Source: a virus. From it: 33,662 nt of DNA. Under the pieces are notes generated by a model. That model saw only the letters and a list, made by a program, of their open reading frames with translations, did no database searches and had not been told where the DNA came from. This document shows, piece by piece, positions 1 through 6,100 of the stretch. Each line of letters begins with the position of its first letter. The first letter of the stretch is position 1. The position numbers and the translations under genes were made by a program. Location: the IMG/VR virus record IMGVR_UViG_3300048914_000159, positions 1 through 33,662 of that record; one strand, written 5' to 3'.

Positions 1-823
1 AGAAATGTGCGGAAGGGCGGCGACCTTTGACGGTGTGCGGAACATTCTCGCCCGGCGTCCACTCGCCCCACTGCTTAAGGTGGAACGGCACGCCGGCCGC
101 CGCGCAATCGTCGCGCAAATCTCGGAACCAATCGGGATGGGTCGGCCTGGACTTATGCTCTCCCTGATCGGTTTCGCCTCCAACAATGACCCAATCCAGC
201 CGGCGAAGGGTTTCCATGCCCGGTGAGAAGTGTCCGTGTCTGAGGATGCCTGCCGCTATATCGAGGGGGTGCGGCGAGATCGCCCAACGAAGGTCGATAG
301 GGCCGAGCAGCGGTTCCAGTGAAGCGAATGAGAACGCTGGCCGCAATGCGGCGGCCGCCATCAGAAGATGCGGTAGGTTGGTATCTGCCCGCTTCTGATC
401 CTCGATCGTCGTGCCGATCGCTGCGTTTGTCGGCAGGCCGCCAGCAGCTTCAGCAAGTTTGATGATGTTCTGCGGTCGCTTCGTCAGAAGAAGGAAGACG
501 AGACGAGGCGCCTTGCGCATCACCTCGAAGGCATCGGCGCGCCACTGCGGGTCAACCTGATTGTCGAAGATGTCGGCAAGGCTGGCGCAGAATACGAACG
601 GGCGGTCGCCGTCCTTCTCGGCTTGGCGCTGCCAGCGGATCGGATCGTTCCAAGTATGAGCACCGGTTCGAACGCGAGGCGCATTGCCCCACTGCACCTT
701 GCCATAGCGCTTATCCATGAGAGCTTCGGCATAACAGCCGTCGCATGCCGGGCTGATCTTGGTGCAGCCCATCCAAGGGTTCCAAGTGTGGCGCGTCCAC
801 GAAATTGCAGTATTCTCAGCCAT
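1..823 (-). CDS. Phage Gp37/Gp68 (DUF5131) three-Cys-motif protein, partial
   Basis: The frame is open from ATG at 823 through the left edge (274 codons seen), so the C-terminus is missing. The N-terminus carries the family signature: tryptophan-rich start, then Cys20-x6-Cys27-x2-Cys30 followed by Tyr-Ala. Further family-like segments are FCASLADIFD, a LLLTKRPQ strand, a SLEPLLGPI segment and the motif VIVGGE. The three-Cys motif suggests a metal or iron-sulfur site, but the family's reaction is not established as far as I know. It is the last visible gene of the leftward early operon, and its start overlaps the preceding stop by 8 bases. The family is often encoded beside a three-Cys-motif partner protein (TcmP); none is visible here, so any partner would lie left of the window. 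Family assignment is firm, function is not. Confidence 0.85.
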   Translation of the reverse strand, partial: MAENTAISWTRHTWNPWMGCTKISPACDGCYAEALMDKRYGKVQWGNAPRVRTGAHTWNDPIRWQRQAEKDGDRPFVFCASLADIFDNQVDPQWRADAFEVMRKAPRLVFLLLTKRPQNIIKLAEAAGGLPTNAAIGTTIEDQKRADTNLPHLLMAAAALRPAFSFASLEPLLGPIDLRWAISPHPLDIAAGILRHGHFSPGMETLRRLDWVIVGGETDQGEHKSRPTHPDWFRDLRDDCAAAGVPFHLKQWGEWTPGENVPHTVKGRRPSAHF

Positions 824-1589
824 TGTCGCGACCCTCCAATGTGTTGGCAAAATTGCGCAGGATTTTGGTCAGCTCTTCCGACGTGATCAGTAGGTGGTCG
901 GGGTAATCGTCGGGCGATGTGCGATCGTCCCACTCGTTGACCGACTGCACGACGCTGGCGATCTCGGCTTCAACGTCCTCCCGCATATGTTCCTGGGGCG
1001 GTGTCTTCACGGCGAGCCATGCCGCCTCGGCAGCCGCGATGGCCTCAGCGAAGTCGTATTCCTTCGAGACGCCGGGCAGCGCAGCGGCCAGCTTCATGGC
1101 GACGAGAGCGGCGCTAATCCCGTCGCGAACGGTTACATCCAAATGCCGTAGCGACGCTGGTGCGATGCTTTCGCCACGCTGATGTATCATCATGCAAAAA
1201 TTACCGACATCGACCGGGTCGCCCTTCTCGACATGCTCCCTCAGAAGGCGGGACAGGTGATCGTTGGAACATGTATCCGTGTCCTGCCACCCACCGCGCC
1301 CTTCCAGCCTTTTCGCAGCGAGCTTGACGCGCATGGCGTAGGCGAACGCGTAGACTGATTTATTATCGAAGTGCGCCGGGTTTTGTGCGGCGAGCCTAGC
1401 GGTTTCGCTCGCGTGCGAAGTTGCTCTTGCAGTGTTCCAGTAATGCCAACCCGCATTGGTGACTTCGTCCTGGTAGCCGTCGCCAGATCGAACCAAGCAC
1501 TCTGTGCGGATCTCGATCTCCAGAAACCCGCTTTCCTTAAGGCGATCGACAACAGCAGTTTCGAACAATGCTCGCTGATCTTGGGTCAT
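816..1589 (-). CDS. Conserved phage protein of unknown function (257 aa)
   Basis: I chose ATG at 1589, which forms an ATGA overlap with the stop of the upstream gene, rather than a longer reading that would run through that gene. The N-terminal part (MTQDQRALFETAVVDRL) looks alpha-helical. The middle holds the segment EKGDPVDVGNFCMMIHQRGE, which I recall from uncharacterised phage proteins of many hosts. The C-terminal half is acidic. There are no transmembrane segments and no catalytic motif I can name. It sits near the end of the leftward operon and overlaps the DUF5131 gene by 8 bases, so the two are probably co-translated. I cannot assign a function. Confidence 0.8.
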   Translation of the reverse strand: MTQDQRALFETAVVDRLKESGFLEIEIRTECLVRSGDGYQDEVTNAGWHYWNTARATSHASETARLAAQNPAHFDNKSVYAFAYAMRVKLAAKRLEGRGGWQDTDTCSNDHLSRLLREHVEKGDPVDVGNFCMMIHQRGESIAPASLRHLDVTVRDGISAALVAMKLAAALPGVSKEYDFAEAIAAAEAAWLAVKTPPQEHMREDVEAEIASVVQSVNEWDDRTSPDDYPDHLLITSEELTKILRNFANTLEGRDNG

Positions 1590-1927
1590 GCTGGCTCTTT
1601 CTGTGTCTGCTTGTCGTGCCGCAGTAGCGCGGTAAAAACCGAAATATTCGTTGGTCGGCTGACCAAAGGGCGAAACCGGCGTGCGTGAAACGTCGGCTCG
1701 CCTGGTCGAAATGGTGGAGCGGTCACCTCGGGATTGACGATCTCGACGAGGCGCAGGCACCAATGGCCTTTGAAATCGGAATAGCCGATGTGCCTAATCG
1801 AGTAGATGCGCCCCTTCTCAGGGTAGCGGCATCCCGCTGCTGCGCAGATCGCCCACGCTTTTCCCCGTATTTCATCGTCGATGCATACGATCTTGTCGCC
1901 CGGCTTTGCTGTCAGGAACCAAGTCAT
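1586..1927 (-). CDS. Hypothetical phage protein (113 aa)
   Basis: The protein begins MTWFLTAKPGDKIVCIDDE and continues with a beta-rich stretch (KGRIYSIRHIGY, GHWCLRLVEIVNPEV). This looks like a small barrel-type fold seen in phage proteins that open with a 'GDkVVCIDD' strand and a 'kGxxYtIR' strand. The last 40 residues are basic. It is joined to both neighbours by 4-base ATGA overlaps (1924-1927 upstream, 1586-1589 downstream), a sign of translational coupling in the leftward operon. Function is unknown. Confidence 0.75.
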   Translation of the reverse strand: MTWFLTAKPGDKIVCIDDEIRGKAWAICAAAGCRYPEKGRIYSIRHIGYSDFKGHWCLRLVEIVNPEVTAPPFRPGEPTFHARRFRPLVSRPTNISVFTALLRHDKQTQKEPA

Positions 1928-2298
1928 TCGGCAGCGTCTCCTGCGGGTGGCGCTGACAGTACGCGGAAGGCGGCATAGAAGATCTTCGGCGCGTGCCAGG
2001 CAGGATCGAATATCGTCGTGTCAGGGCCGGGATAATTGCGGGCGAAATAGTCGGCAAAGGCAGCTTCAGCGATTGCATAGGCCTCACTTTTGTGTGCCGG
2101 AAGCTGCGAGGGTGGTGGGTCGGAAGCAAAAAAAATAGCCGCAGGCGCGGTGGTGAGCTGCCGGATGGCGGAAGCTATTTCCTTCCCGGTTTCAAGCTGA
2201 CCAAGCAGGCGGTTGTCTGATCCGGGCCGCATCGGCGACACCCAGTTTTCTGCGATCAATGCAGCCTGCTCGATTGCTGATGCGAATTCAGCATTCAT
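1924..2298 (-). CDS. Hypothetical phage protein (124 aa)
   Basis: A mostly helical, soluble protein starting MNAEFASAIEQAALIAENWV. I recognise no domain. The second half has an alanine- and tyrosine-rich segment (EAYAIAEAAFADYFARNYPG) and the C-terminus is rich in Ala, Pro and Glu. Start and stop both lie in ATGA overlaps with the HNH gene (2295-2298) and the 113-aa gene (1924-1927). That placement is the main reason to accept it as real. Function is unknown. Confidence 0.75.
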   Translation of the reverse strand: MNAEFASAIEQAALIAENWVSPMRPGSDNRLLGQLETGKEIASAIRQLTTAPAAIFFASDPPPSQLPAHKSEAYAIAEAAFADYFARNYPGPDTTIFDPAWHAPKIFYAAFRVLSAPPAGDAAE

Positions 2299-2639
2299 GG
2301 TTCAATCTCCTGGCAGGTGATTACGGCCCGGCGCGCTTCCCATTGGCGCAGGATGTTCCGCTTACGGGTGACAAGTTGAAGATGCTCCGGATCTGGTCGG
2401 ACGCAGAGGCGGTTCCGGCAGAAGTGGTCGATTTCCTTTTTGCCGGGGATGTAGCCGTGTTCGTTGGTCCACATGACTAGGTGAACAGCGACCGTCTGGC
2501 CGCCGAGGGACATGCGGGGATAGCCTGCGCCACGGCCGCTCGTGCCGGAGGTTGGCCCGGTCCACGTCCAGCAGCCTGTCTGCTCGTCGATATCGACGCG
2601 CGCCATGATCTTTTCCCGGATGTGGTCGCGGCGGCTCAT
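2295..2639 (-). CDS. HNH endonuclease
   Basis: This 114-aa protein has the HNH layout seen in phage homing-type and stand-alone nucleases. There is an N-terminal TGCWTWTG segment (residues 21-28), His53 in a VHLVMW strand, then Glu69-Ile-Asp71-His72, Cys74 and Cys79 of a zinc knuckle, the HL pair at 86-87, and Asn95 in the RKRNI helix. The two cysteines are consistent with a structural zinc and His72 is the likely general base. It probably nicks or cuts DNA with a single catalytic metal. It lies inside the leftward early operon with ATGA overlaps on both sides, far from the terminase, so a packaging role as in HK97-type HNH proteins is not suggested by position. Confidence 0.85.
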   Translation of the reverse strand: MSRRDHIREKIMARVDIDEQTGCWTWTGPTSGTSGRGAGYPRMSLGGQTVAVHLVMWTNEHGYIPGKKEIDHFCRNRLCVRPDPEHLQLVTRKRNILRQWEARRAVITCQEIEP

Positions 2640-3154
2640 ATGCCGCGCCTCCAGGCGTCAAAATCACCACGCAGGCTCTGCCAACGCGCTGCAGCGGCAG
2701 GATCTTTGTTCAGATCCGCCATGCTGGTGACGTTGAGGATAGAGCGAACACGGGTTTTGACGCGTTCGGCGTCGCCGGCATCCTGCAGCTGGTGCGCCTC
2801 CATGAGATAGCGCTTGAAGAGGCCATCGTTCTGGCACTTCATGGCGCACTCGGCCGCGTAGTTTTTCTTCTTGTCGGCCTTCGGCTGCAAGCGACGGATC
2901 TCGGCAAAGGACTGATTGAGCAAGACCAGAAGAGCGCGCATCAGCGTTGGCGACTTCATCATCAGCACGCGATCGTCGTAGGGGCATGACGGCATCAGTT
3001 CGGCAATCGGGATGATCTCGCCGGTTTGATCGTCGCGCATGCAGATCTCGGCGCGCTGCTTTTCGAGGTTGTAGCTTTCCAGCCATTCCTCGCTGGCGAG
3101 GCCGGCGAGCTGCTTGGCTTCCGGATAAAGGCGGCGGGCGGTTTCGACGTTCAA
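2636..3154 (-). CDS. Conserved hypothetical phage protein (172 aa), TTG start
   Basis: The frame is open further upstream to 3367, but that part is the shadow of the zinc protein gene. The better start is TTG at 3154: it overlaps the upstream TGA as TTGA (3151-3154) and is preceded by a full GGAGG five bases away. The protein begins MNVETARRLYPEAKQLAGL and is soluble and mostly helical. It contains RDDQTGEIIPIAELMPSCPY, a hydrophobic helix (LMRALLVLLNQSF), AAECAMKC, a helix typical of phage primase-neighbour proteins (VKTRVRSILNVTSMADLN), and a C-terminal WQSLRGDFDAWRR. I recall such proteins from rhizobial phages but know of no function. It ends in an ATGA overlap with the HNH gene. Confidence 0.8.
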   Translation of the reverse strand: MNVETARRLYPEAKQLAGLASEEWLESYNLEKQRAEICMRDDQTGEIIPIAELMPSCPYDDRVLMMKSPTLMRALLVLLNQSFAEIRRLQPKADKKKNYAAECAMKCQNDGLFKRYLMEAHQLQDAGDAERVKTRVRSILNVTSMADLNKDPAAAARWQSLRGDFDAWRRGI

Positions 3155-3354
3155 AACAGCCTCCGATCCGCCCACTTCCAGCAATCCGGGCAGGTGTGCG
3201 TCCAGGCGTCGGCCTTGCGCTCGATCTTCCACTGCTCGTCCTTGATGTCCTGCAGGAGGATCTTGAAATCTTCCTCGGCATAGGTGCGGCGATAGGTGGC
3301 GGGGCAGGCGTCGCAGGTGATCTGCATCTTGCCCTCGTGCTTGATGAGGGTCAT
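3151..3354 (-). CDS. Small zinc-ribbon protein (67 aa)
   Basis: The protein carries two CxxC knuckles, Cys14-x2-Cys17 (CDAC) and Cys55-x2-Cys58 (CPDC), separated by a helical stretch. This is a classic treble-clef or zinc-ribbon spacing for a small nucleic-acid- or protein-binding module. The start is ATG at 3354; an internal ATG at 3327 would still keep both knuckles. It lies three bases downstream of the preceding stop, and its TGA overlaps the TTG start of the 172-aa gene. It probably has a regulatory or adaptor role, but no partner is known. Confidence 0.75.
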   Translation of the reverse strand: MTLIKHEGKMQITCDACPATYRRTYAEEDFKILLQDIKDEQWKIERKADAWTHTCPDCWKWADRRLF

Positions 3355-3357
3355 GCG

Positions 3358-3519
3358 CTATTCCCAAACTCTCTTGATCTTGGTGATGCGGTGCTCGGTC
3401 ATTGCCTCGGCGCGCTTGCGGGCCGCAATGGGATCGGGCGCGCTGATGTCGAGCTTGGAGCCGTCGGCGAGGTGGACACGGAAAGGCAAGTCCGAGCCGG
3501 ATATGTCTTTCTTAGCCAC
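3358..3519 (-). CDS. Small hypothetical protein (53 aa), GTG start
   Basis: I place the start at GTG 3519, preceded by GGGAGGG about eight bases upstream, rather than at an in-frame upstream start at 3564 that lies inside the previous gene. The protein begins MAKKDISGSDLPFRVHLADG and has the look of a short beta-hairpin followed by a helix (DPIAARKRAEAMTEHR), ending in basic residues. Short proteins of this design are common in phage early regions. Function is unknown. It overlaps the upstream gene by eight bases. Confidence 0.65.
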   Translation of the reverse strand: MAKKDISGSDLPFRVHLADGSKLDISAPDPIAARKRAEAMTEHRITKIKRVWE

Positions 3520-3826
3520 GGTCGAAGCCCTCCCGACGCGATGCCCTGTCCTGCAGCATGTCACGCAGCAGCTTGTCGTCGTTGCGGCAGCCGTTCAGCG
3601 TCAGGGCATGGAAGAGGGCGGATTCAAGTGCGACCGCGCCCTCGGCGATCGCGGTCTCGCTGACCGGTTCAGTCGCCAGCATGCCGAAATGTCCGGTAGC
3701 CTCGTGCAGGCTGATGGCGATCTGCCGCAGCTCGCGGTCGAAATAAGCGAGGGTGGTGGCAGGCATCGGCCGAGCCTCGACGAGGCGCGGAGTCGACCGG
3801 ACGGGGAGGCGATGAACGGTTCCCAT
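3512..3826 (-). CDS. Hypothetical protein (104 aa)
   Basis: The start is ATG at 3826, which shares one base with the upstream TGA (TGATG); a GTG one codon earlier is possible. After a basic N-terminus (MGTVHRLPVRSTPRLVEARP) comes a helical core (LAYFDRELRQIAISLHEATG, ETAIAEGAVALESALFHALT) and a charged C-terminus (RNDDKLLRDMLQDRASR). No transmembrane segment or known domain is visible. It is part of the leftward operon. Confidence 0.7.
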   Translation of the reverse strand: MGTVHRLPVRSTPRLVEARPMPATTLAYFDRELRQIAISLHEATGHFGMLATEPVSETAIAEGAVALESALFHALTLNGCRNDDKLLRDMLQDRASRREGFDRG

Positions 3827-4239
3827 CACACGATCTCCGATGCGTAGCGGCTTTCGAGTTCAGCGACCCGCTGACCTGCCATGGCGACCGCCCCGACCAA
3901 TAGAAGCGCGAGCGCCGCGGTGGTGCCCAGGAGCGCGATCCGCGACGGTGACCATTCCGCCCGGGTCTTGCCGGCACCCATAAGGATGATCGGCTCCACT
4001 CCGGGATCGTCGACGACAATCGGGCGGTGCATCATCTCGGCGCGCACGGTGGCGAGGCGACGACGGTGAAATTCGGCGTCGATTTCATCGAGAGCCGTTT
4101 CCGCTGAGGTCGTCGGGCGGCCCCAACGATCGAGAGATGCGAGTTCCGCGTTCCAGAACGCTAGATCGGCTTCCAGTTCCTCGTCCGTCATCGAGGATGG
4201 TGGCTTGCGGTGATGTGAGAGGATTGCGACTGCTGACAT
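3826..4239 (-). CDS. Small membrane-anchored protein (137 aa)
   Basis: The cytosolic part (residues 1-98) is charged and helical and contains DEELEADLAFWNAELASLDR and a DEIDAEFHRRRL helix. A single strong transmembrane segment follows at about residues 100-122 (IALLGTTAALALLLVGAVAM), then a short charged tail. This is a C-terminal membrane anchor, as in some phage exclusion or superinfection proteins, but that comparison is only topological. ATG 4239 has a GGAGG seven bases upstream. An 80-base gap separates it from the first gene of the operon. Confidence 0.75.
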   Translation of the reverse strand: MSAVAILSHHRKPPSSMTDEELEADLAFWNAELASLDRWGRPTTSAETALDEIDAEFHRRRLATVRAEMMHRPIVVDDPGVEPIILMGAGKTRAEWSPSRIALLGTTAALALLLVGAVAMAGQRVAELESRYASEIV

Positions 4240-4319
4240 GGACTGACCTCCATCCGTTCAGGATGCCGGCCGGTTGTGATCGCCCGCCTTGGCGAGCCCG
4301 GACGGACACCTGAACCGGA

Positions 4320-4556
4320 TCAAGCCGCTCGACGGGCCGGCACGGTTGCGCGGGTCTGCGTGACGCTGAGGGTCATCGCCATGGCGCGGGCATCGTCTGC
4401 GACAGTTTTAAGTTCGGCCGAGGTGATGCCGAGAGCCGTCTTGAGATCGTCTTCAGTGCAGCCCTCGCCAAGGCGGCGCATGCATTCGGCGACGCAGGCG
4501 ACCTTCTGGTCGCGCGTGGTGCAGTGAGGGTATGCGTTGTGATTTTGGACCTGCAT
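4320..4556 (-). CDS. First gene of leftward early operon, unknown (78 aa)
   Basis: I start at ATG 4556 because GGAG lies six to seven bases upstream; ATG 4568 has only an AGG directly abutting it. The protein begins MQVQNHNAYPHCTTRDQKVA, then a helical segment (CVAECMRRLGEGCTEDDLKTA) that resembles a winged-helix or HTH-like turn (ALGITSAELKTVADDARAMA), and ends basic and disordered. Its place directly behind the left promoter is that of lambda N, so an early regulator is possible. I see no arginine-rich N-type motif, so this is only a positional idea. Confidence 0.65.
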   Translation of the reverse strand: MQVQNHNAYPHCTTRDQKVACVAECMRRLGEGCTEDDLKTALGITSAELKTVADDARAMAMTLSVTQTRATVPARRAA

Positions 4557-4588
4557 GTAGTTCTCCATCCTGGGGGATTGATCCGGAT

Positions 4589-4656
4589 GGCTGGAGCGTC
4601 GGGGGCGGTGACGCACCAGCCTGCCTGGAGGCAATCCGAGGCTGTGCGCCTCGGAT
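4589..4656 (-). promoter_or_regulatory. Structured 5' leader of the leftward operon (three stem-loops)
   Basis: Three inverted repeats almost tile the leader. The first is at 4634-4656, a perfect 9-bp stem (ATCCGAGGC with GCCTCGGAT) and 5-base loop. The second is at 4622-4633, TGCC-TGGA-GGCA. The third is at 4589-4621, GGCTGG/CCAGCC plus GCGTC/GACGC separated by one A-A mismatch, with a 9-base loop. The first begins at the predicted transcription start. None is followed by a T tract on the minus strand, so these are not ordinary terminators. A stabilising, attenuating or put-like antitermination role is inferred. Confidence 0.6.
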
Positions 4657-4662
4657 GGAGGA

Positions 4663-4691
4663 AAGATGAGCGGAAATGTTTCCGCTGTCAA
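4663..4691 (-). promoter_or_regulatory. Left early promoter (pL-like)
   Basis: On the minus strand there is a perfect -35 TTGACA (4691-4686), a 17-base spacer and a -10 CATCTT (4668-4663). The spacer contains an operator dyad (4670-4685). The rightward early promoter has the same -10 hexamer, the same spacer length and the same operator placement, which supports both calls. The predicted start is near 4656, about 100 bases before ATG 4556. Confidence 0.75.
4670..4685. promoter_or_regulatory. Operator OL1-like
   Basis: The 16-bp dyad GCGGAAATGTTTCCGC has seven perfectly symmetric outer bases on each side. It fills the spacer of the left promoter, so bound repressor would exclude RNA polymerase. 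It is one of five related sites flanking the repressor gene. Confidence 0.75.
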
Positions 4692-4698
4692 CGGCTAG

Positions 4699-4714
4699 GC
4701 GGAAATAATTCCGT
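4699..4714. promoter_or_regulatory. Operator OL2-like
   Basis: The sequence GCGGAAATAATTCCGT is a near-perfect copy of the operator consensus. Its centre is 29 bp from that of OL1, just upstream of the -35 of the left promoter. The spacing would suit cooperative binding of two repressor dimers. Confidence 0.7.
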
Positions 4715-4818
4715 TATCACGTCGCGGCAATGCTTCTGTCCCGTCTGGCTCGGGCTTCAATGATTCGCGGAGAAAAGTGAATTGCTTCAATTTTTTGGAT
4801 TGGAGTTCGATGCTCTTT
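4715..4818. other. Intergenic stretch with no gene
   Basis: About 100 bases between OL2 and the end of the secreted-protein gene. I see no credible gene or terminator for the leftward cI transcript. The only dyad (AATTG-CTT-CAATT at 4780-4792) is weak, and its T run is on the plus strand, the wrong one. Confidence 0.4.
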
Positions 4819-5268
4819 TCAATCTCGGAGAAGCTTATCGGTAGGGAGTTTTTTCTTATAGATTGCCTCGAACATAGCCTCGGCTCGGTCGAGCGCCTCG
4901 CGTCTATTTCCGTTCGCAAGGCTTCCGCATTCTCCCGAATAACTCATTCGCTCGGTTGGTTCCTTGCGCACATTTGTTCCCTGGATGACCATCCTCCAGG
5001 CGCAGCCTTCCGTGGCGTCGGTCACGACCGCGCCGTCGCACCCCGTAGACAGGCAAAATGCAACGTTTCGTTGGGCCGGGTAGTCGCCTTGCCTGGCCTT
5101 CTTGTAATCCCTCGTAAAATTCTCTCGCGTCGCGTTGCAAAGACCTTCATGGGAAGTGTTGATGCATGCTGCAAGGAACGTATCCGGACTAGGGAAGGTG
5201 CCTGTTTGTCCTAAGGACGTTTCGCAGGATGATGCTATGAAGACAGCTGCCAAAAGCAATTTCCGCAT
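4819..5268 (-). CDS. Secreted cysteine-rich protein at the rex position (149 aa)
   Basis: The N-terminus is a clear signal peptide: MRKLLL, a hydrophobic core AAVFIA, then SSCETSLG before Gln21 as a likely signal peptidase I site. A lipobox reading (ASSC, Cys15) is possible but lacks the usual Leu at -3. The mature part has six cysteines (35, 44, 72, 77, 89, 114), fit for three disulfides in the periplasm. The segment DYKKARQGDYPAQRNVAFCL resembles a Sel1-like helical repeat, followed by STGCDGAV and GCAWRMVI. I recall similar conserved hypothetical proteins in rhizobial genomes. The gene starts six bases after cI, with GGAG overlapping the end of cI, so it should be expressed from the prophage. 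Lysogenic conversion or exclusion is inferred from position only. Confidence 0.8.
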   Translation of the reverse strand: MRKLLLAAVFIASSCETSLGQTGTFPSPDTFLAACINTSHEGLCNATRENFTRDYKKARQGDYPAQRNVAFCLSTGCDGAVVTDATEGCAWRMVIQGTNVRKEPTERMSYSGECGSLANGNRREALDRAEAMFEAIYKKKLPTDKLLRD

Positions 5269-5274
5269 TGAAAT

Positions 5275-6012
5275 CTACACTCCGAAAAGCTCGTTCGTAG
5301 TCAGCACTTTGTGAATCGATTTTATGTGCTCTCGCTTGATTTGTACGTGAGACTCGGGATTTCGCTTGAGGATAGATAGGTGCCGTTCTGTCCGTTTTGC
5401 GTAGACGCCTAGAGTGGCTTCAACATTCACCTCATCAATTGCGGCCTGAACCACGATAACGTCGCCAATACGAGGTGGGCGGTGGGGGTGCACGTAGATG
5501 AGGTCTCCGGGGAAATACTGAGGCTCCATCGAAGATCCCTCAACAAAAAGAGCATACACATCACGCGCACCCGTCAATGCTGGTGGCCTCCGCACGTAGT
5601 CGATTACATCGCTGGTTACTTGGAATGCGCCTTTGAGATGCGAGCCGGCTGCTGTTCCGCGCACGGGCACATCATTCGGCATATCGGCGCGGTTTGGGAT
5701 CGGCACGTTCGCTGGATGGATTTCTGACCAAGTCGGTGTGGGCGTTTTGATTTGGGTAAAGGCTAAAGATCCGTCCTCCCGGATTGCGGTGACGTCATCG
5801 ACCGGTCCTTCACCCGTAAGTATCCACTGTTCGGAGACGCGCAATACCTTGGCCAAGCCGGTGAGAGTTTTCCCGGCTGGGATCTGGGTTTCACTCCCAA
5901 GCAGCTTACGCAAGGTGTCTTTGGACAGGCCGGCCTGGATGGACGCGGCTTGGGCGGAGAGTTTCACAGCTTTGAGGCGTTCGCTTATGCGAATAGCAAT
6001 TGGATTTCCCAT
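5275..6012 (-). CDS. CI/LexA-type phage repressor with S24 autoprotease domain
   Basis: This 245-aa protein starts at ATG 6012; longer readings would cross the operators. Residues about 8-66 form an XRE-type HTH (AASIQAGLSKDTLRKLLGS). The C-terminal half is an S24/LexA-like peptidase: Ala122-Gly123 as the likely self-cleavage bond, Ser161 in EGSSMEP as nucleophile, and Lys206 in YAKR as general base. Cleavage during the SOS response would induce the prophage. The gene is divergent from the Cro-position gene across three operators. There is no Shine-Dalgarno upstream, and an operator ends three bases before the ATG, so the mRNA is probably leaderless, as for lambda cI from pRM. It is co-transcribed with the secreted protein gene. 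Confidence 0.92.
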   Translation of the reverse strand: MGNPIAIRISERLKAVKLSAQAASIQAGLSKDTLRKLLGSETQIPAGKTLTGLAKVLRVSEQWILTGEGPVDDVTAIREDGSLAFTQIKTPTPTWSEIHPANVPIPNRADMPNDVPVRGTAAGSHLKGAFQVTSDVIDYVRRPPALTGARDVYALFVEGSSMEPQYFPGDLIYVHPHRPPRIGDVIVVQAAIDEVNVEATLGVYAKRTERHLSILKRNPESHVQIKREHIKSIHKVLTTNELFGV

Positions 6013-6014
6013 GT

Positions 6015-6030
6015 GCGGAATTCTATCCGC
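6015..6030. promoter_or_regulatory. Operator OR3-like
   Basis: GCGGAATTCTATCCGC, a diverged copy of the operator consensus placed three bases upstream of the cI start codon. It covers the TAGAAT -10 of the presumed repressor promoter, so binding here should shut off cI, as lambda OR3 does. Confidence 0.7.
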
Positions 6031-6047
6031 TCTTGTGGATTTCGGAA
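6020..6047 (-). promoter_or_regulatory. Repressor promoter (pRM-like)
   Basis: On the minus strand a good -10 (TAGAAT, 6025-6020) is followed seven bases later by the cI ATG. The best -35 at 16-17 bp is weak (TTCCGA, 6047-6042). OR2 lies immediately upstream, which suggests dependence on activation by repressor bound there. The start would be at about 6013, giving a leaderless mRNA. Confidence 0.5.
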
Positions 6048-6048
6048 G

Positions 6049-6064
6049 GCGGAATAAATTCTGT
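6049..6064. promoter_or_regulatory. Operator OR2-like
   Basis: GCGGAATAAATTCTGT, the weakest dyad of the three right operators (one half-site diverged). Its centre is 23 bp from OR1 and 34 bp from OR3. It lies between the two divergent promoters and touches the -35 of the rightward one. Confidence 0.65.
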
Positions 6065-6092
6065 TGACTTGGCGGAAATGATTCCGCATCTT
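6064..6092 (+). promoter_or_regulatory. Right early promoter (pR-like)
   Basis: TTGACT (6064-6069), 17-base spacer, CATCTT (6087-6092), with operator OR1 filling the spacer. The layout and the -10 hexamer match those of the left promoter. The predicted start falls at about 6099-6101, on or next to the ATG of the first rightward gene. Confidence 0.7.
6072..6087. promoter_or_regulatory. Operator OR1-like
   Basis: GCGGAAATGATTCCGC, with OL1 the closest to a perfect dyad, inside the spacer of the rightward promoter. It is expected to be the strongest right-hand repressor site. Confidence 0.75.
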
Positions 6093-6100
6093 CTGCCGTC

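Noticed and set aside
3155-3367. In-frame upstream extension of the 172-aa gene
   Set aside because: It is the shadow of the zinc-ribbon gene in another frame; the TTG at 3154 has a full SD and a TTGA overlap.
4557-4691. Longer start for the first gene of the leftward operon
   Set aside because: It would cross the predicted transcription start, the -10 and the structured leader.
4780-4796. AATTG-CTT-CAATT plus T run as a terminator
   Set aside because: The stem is five AT-rich pairs, and the T run is on the plus strand while the genes to terminate are on the minus strand.
4777-5214. 145-codon ORF on the plus strand
   Set aside because: It is antisense to the signal-peptide protein, has no ribosome-binding site and no recognisable composition.
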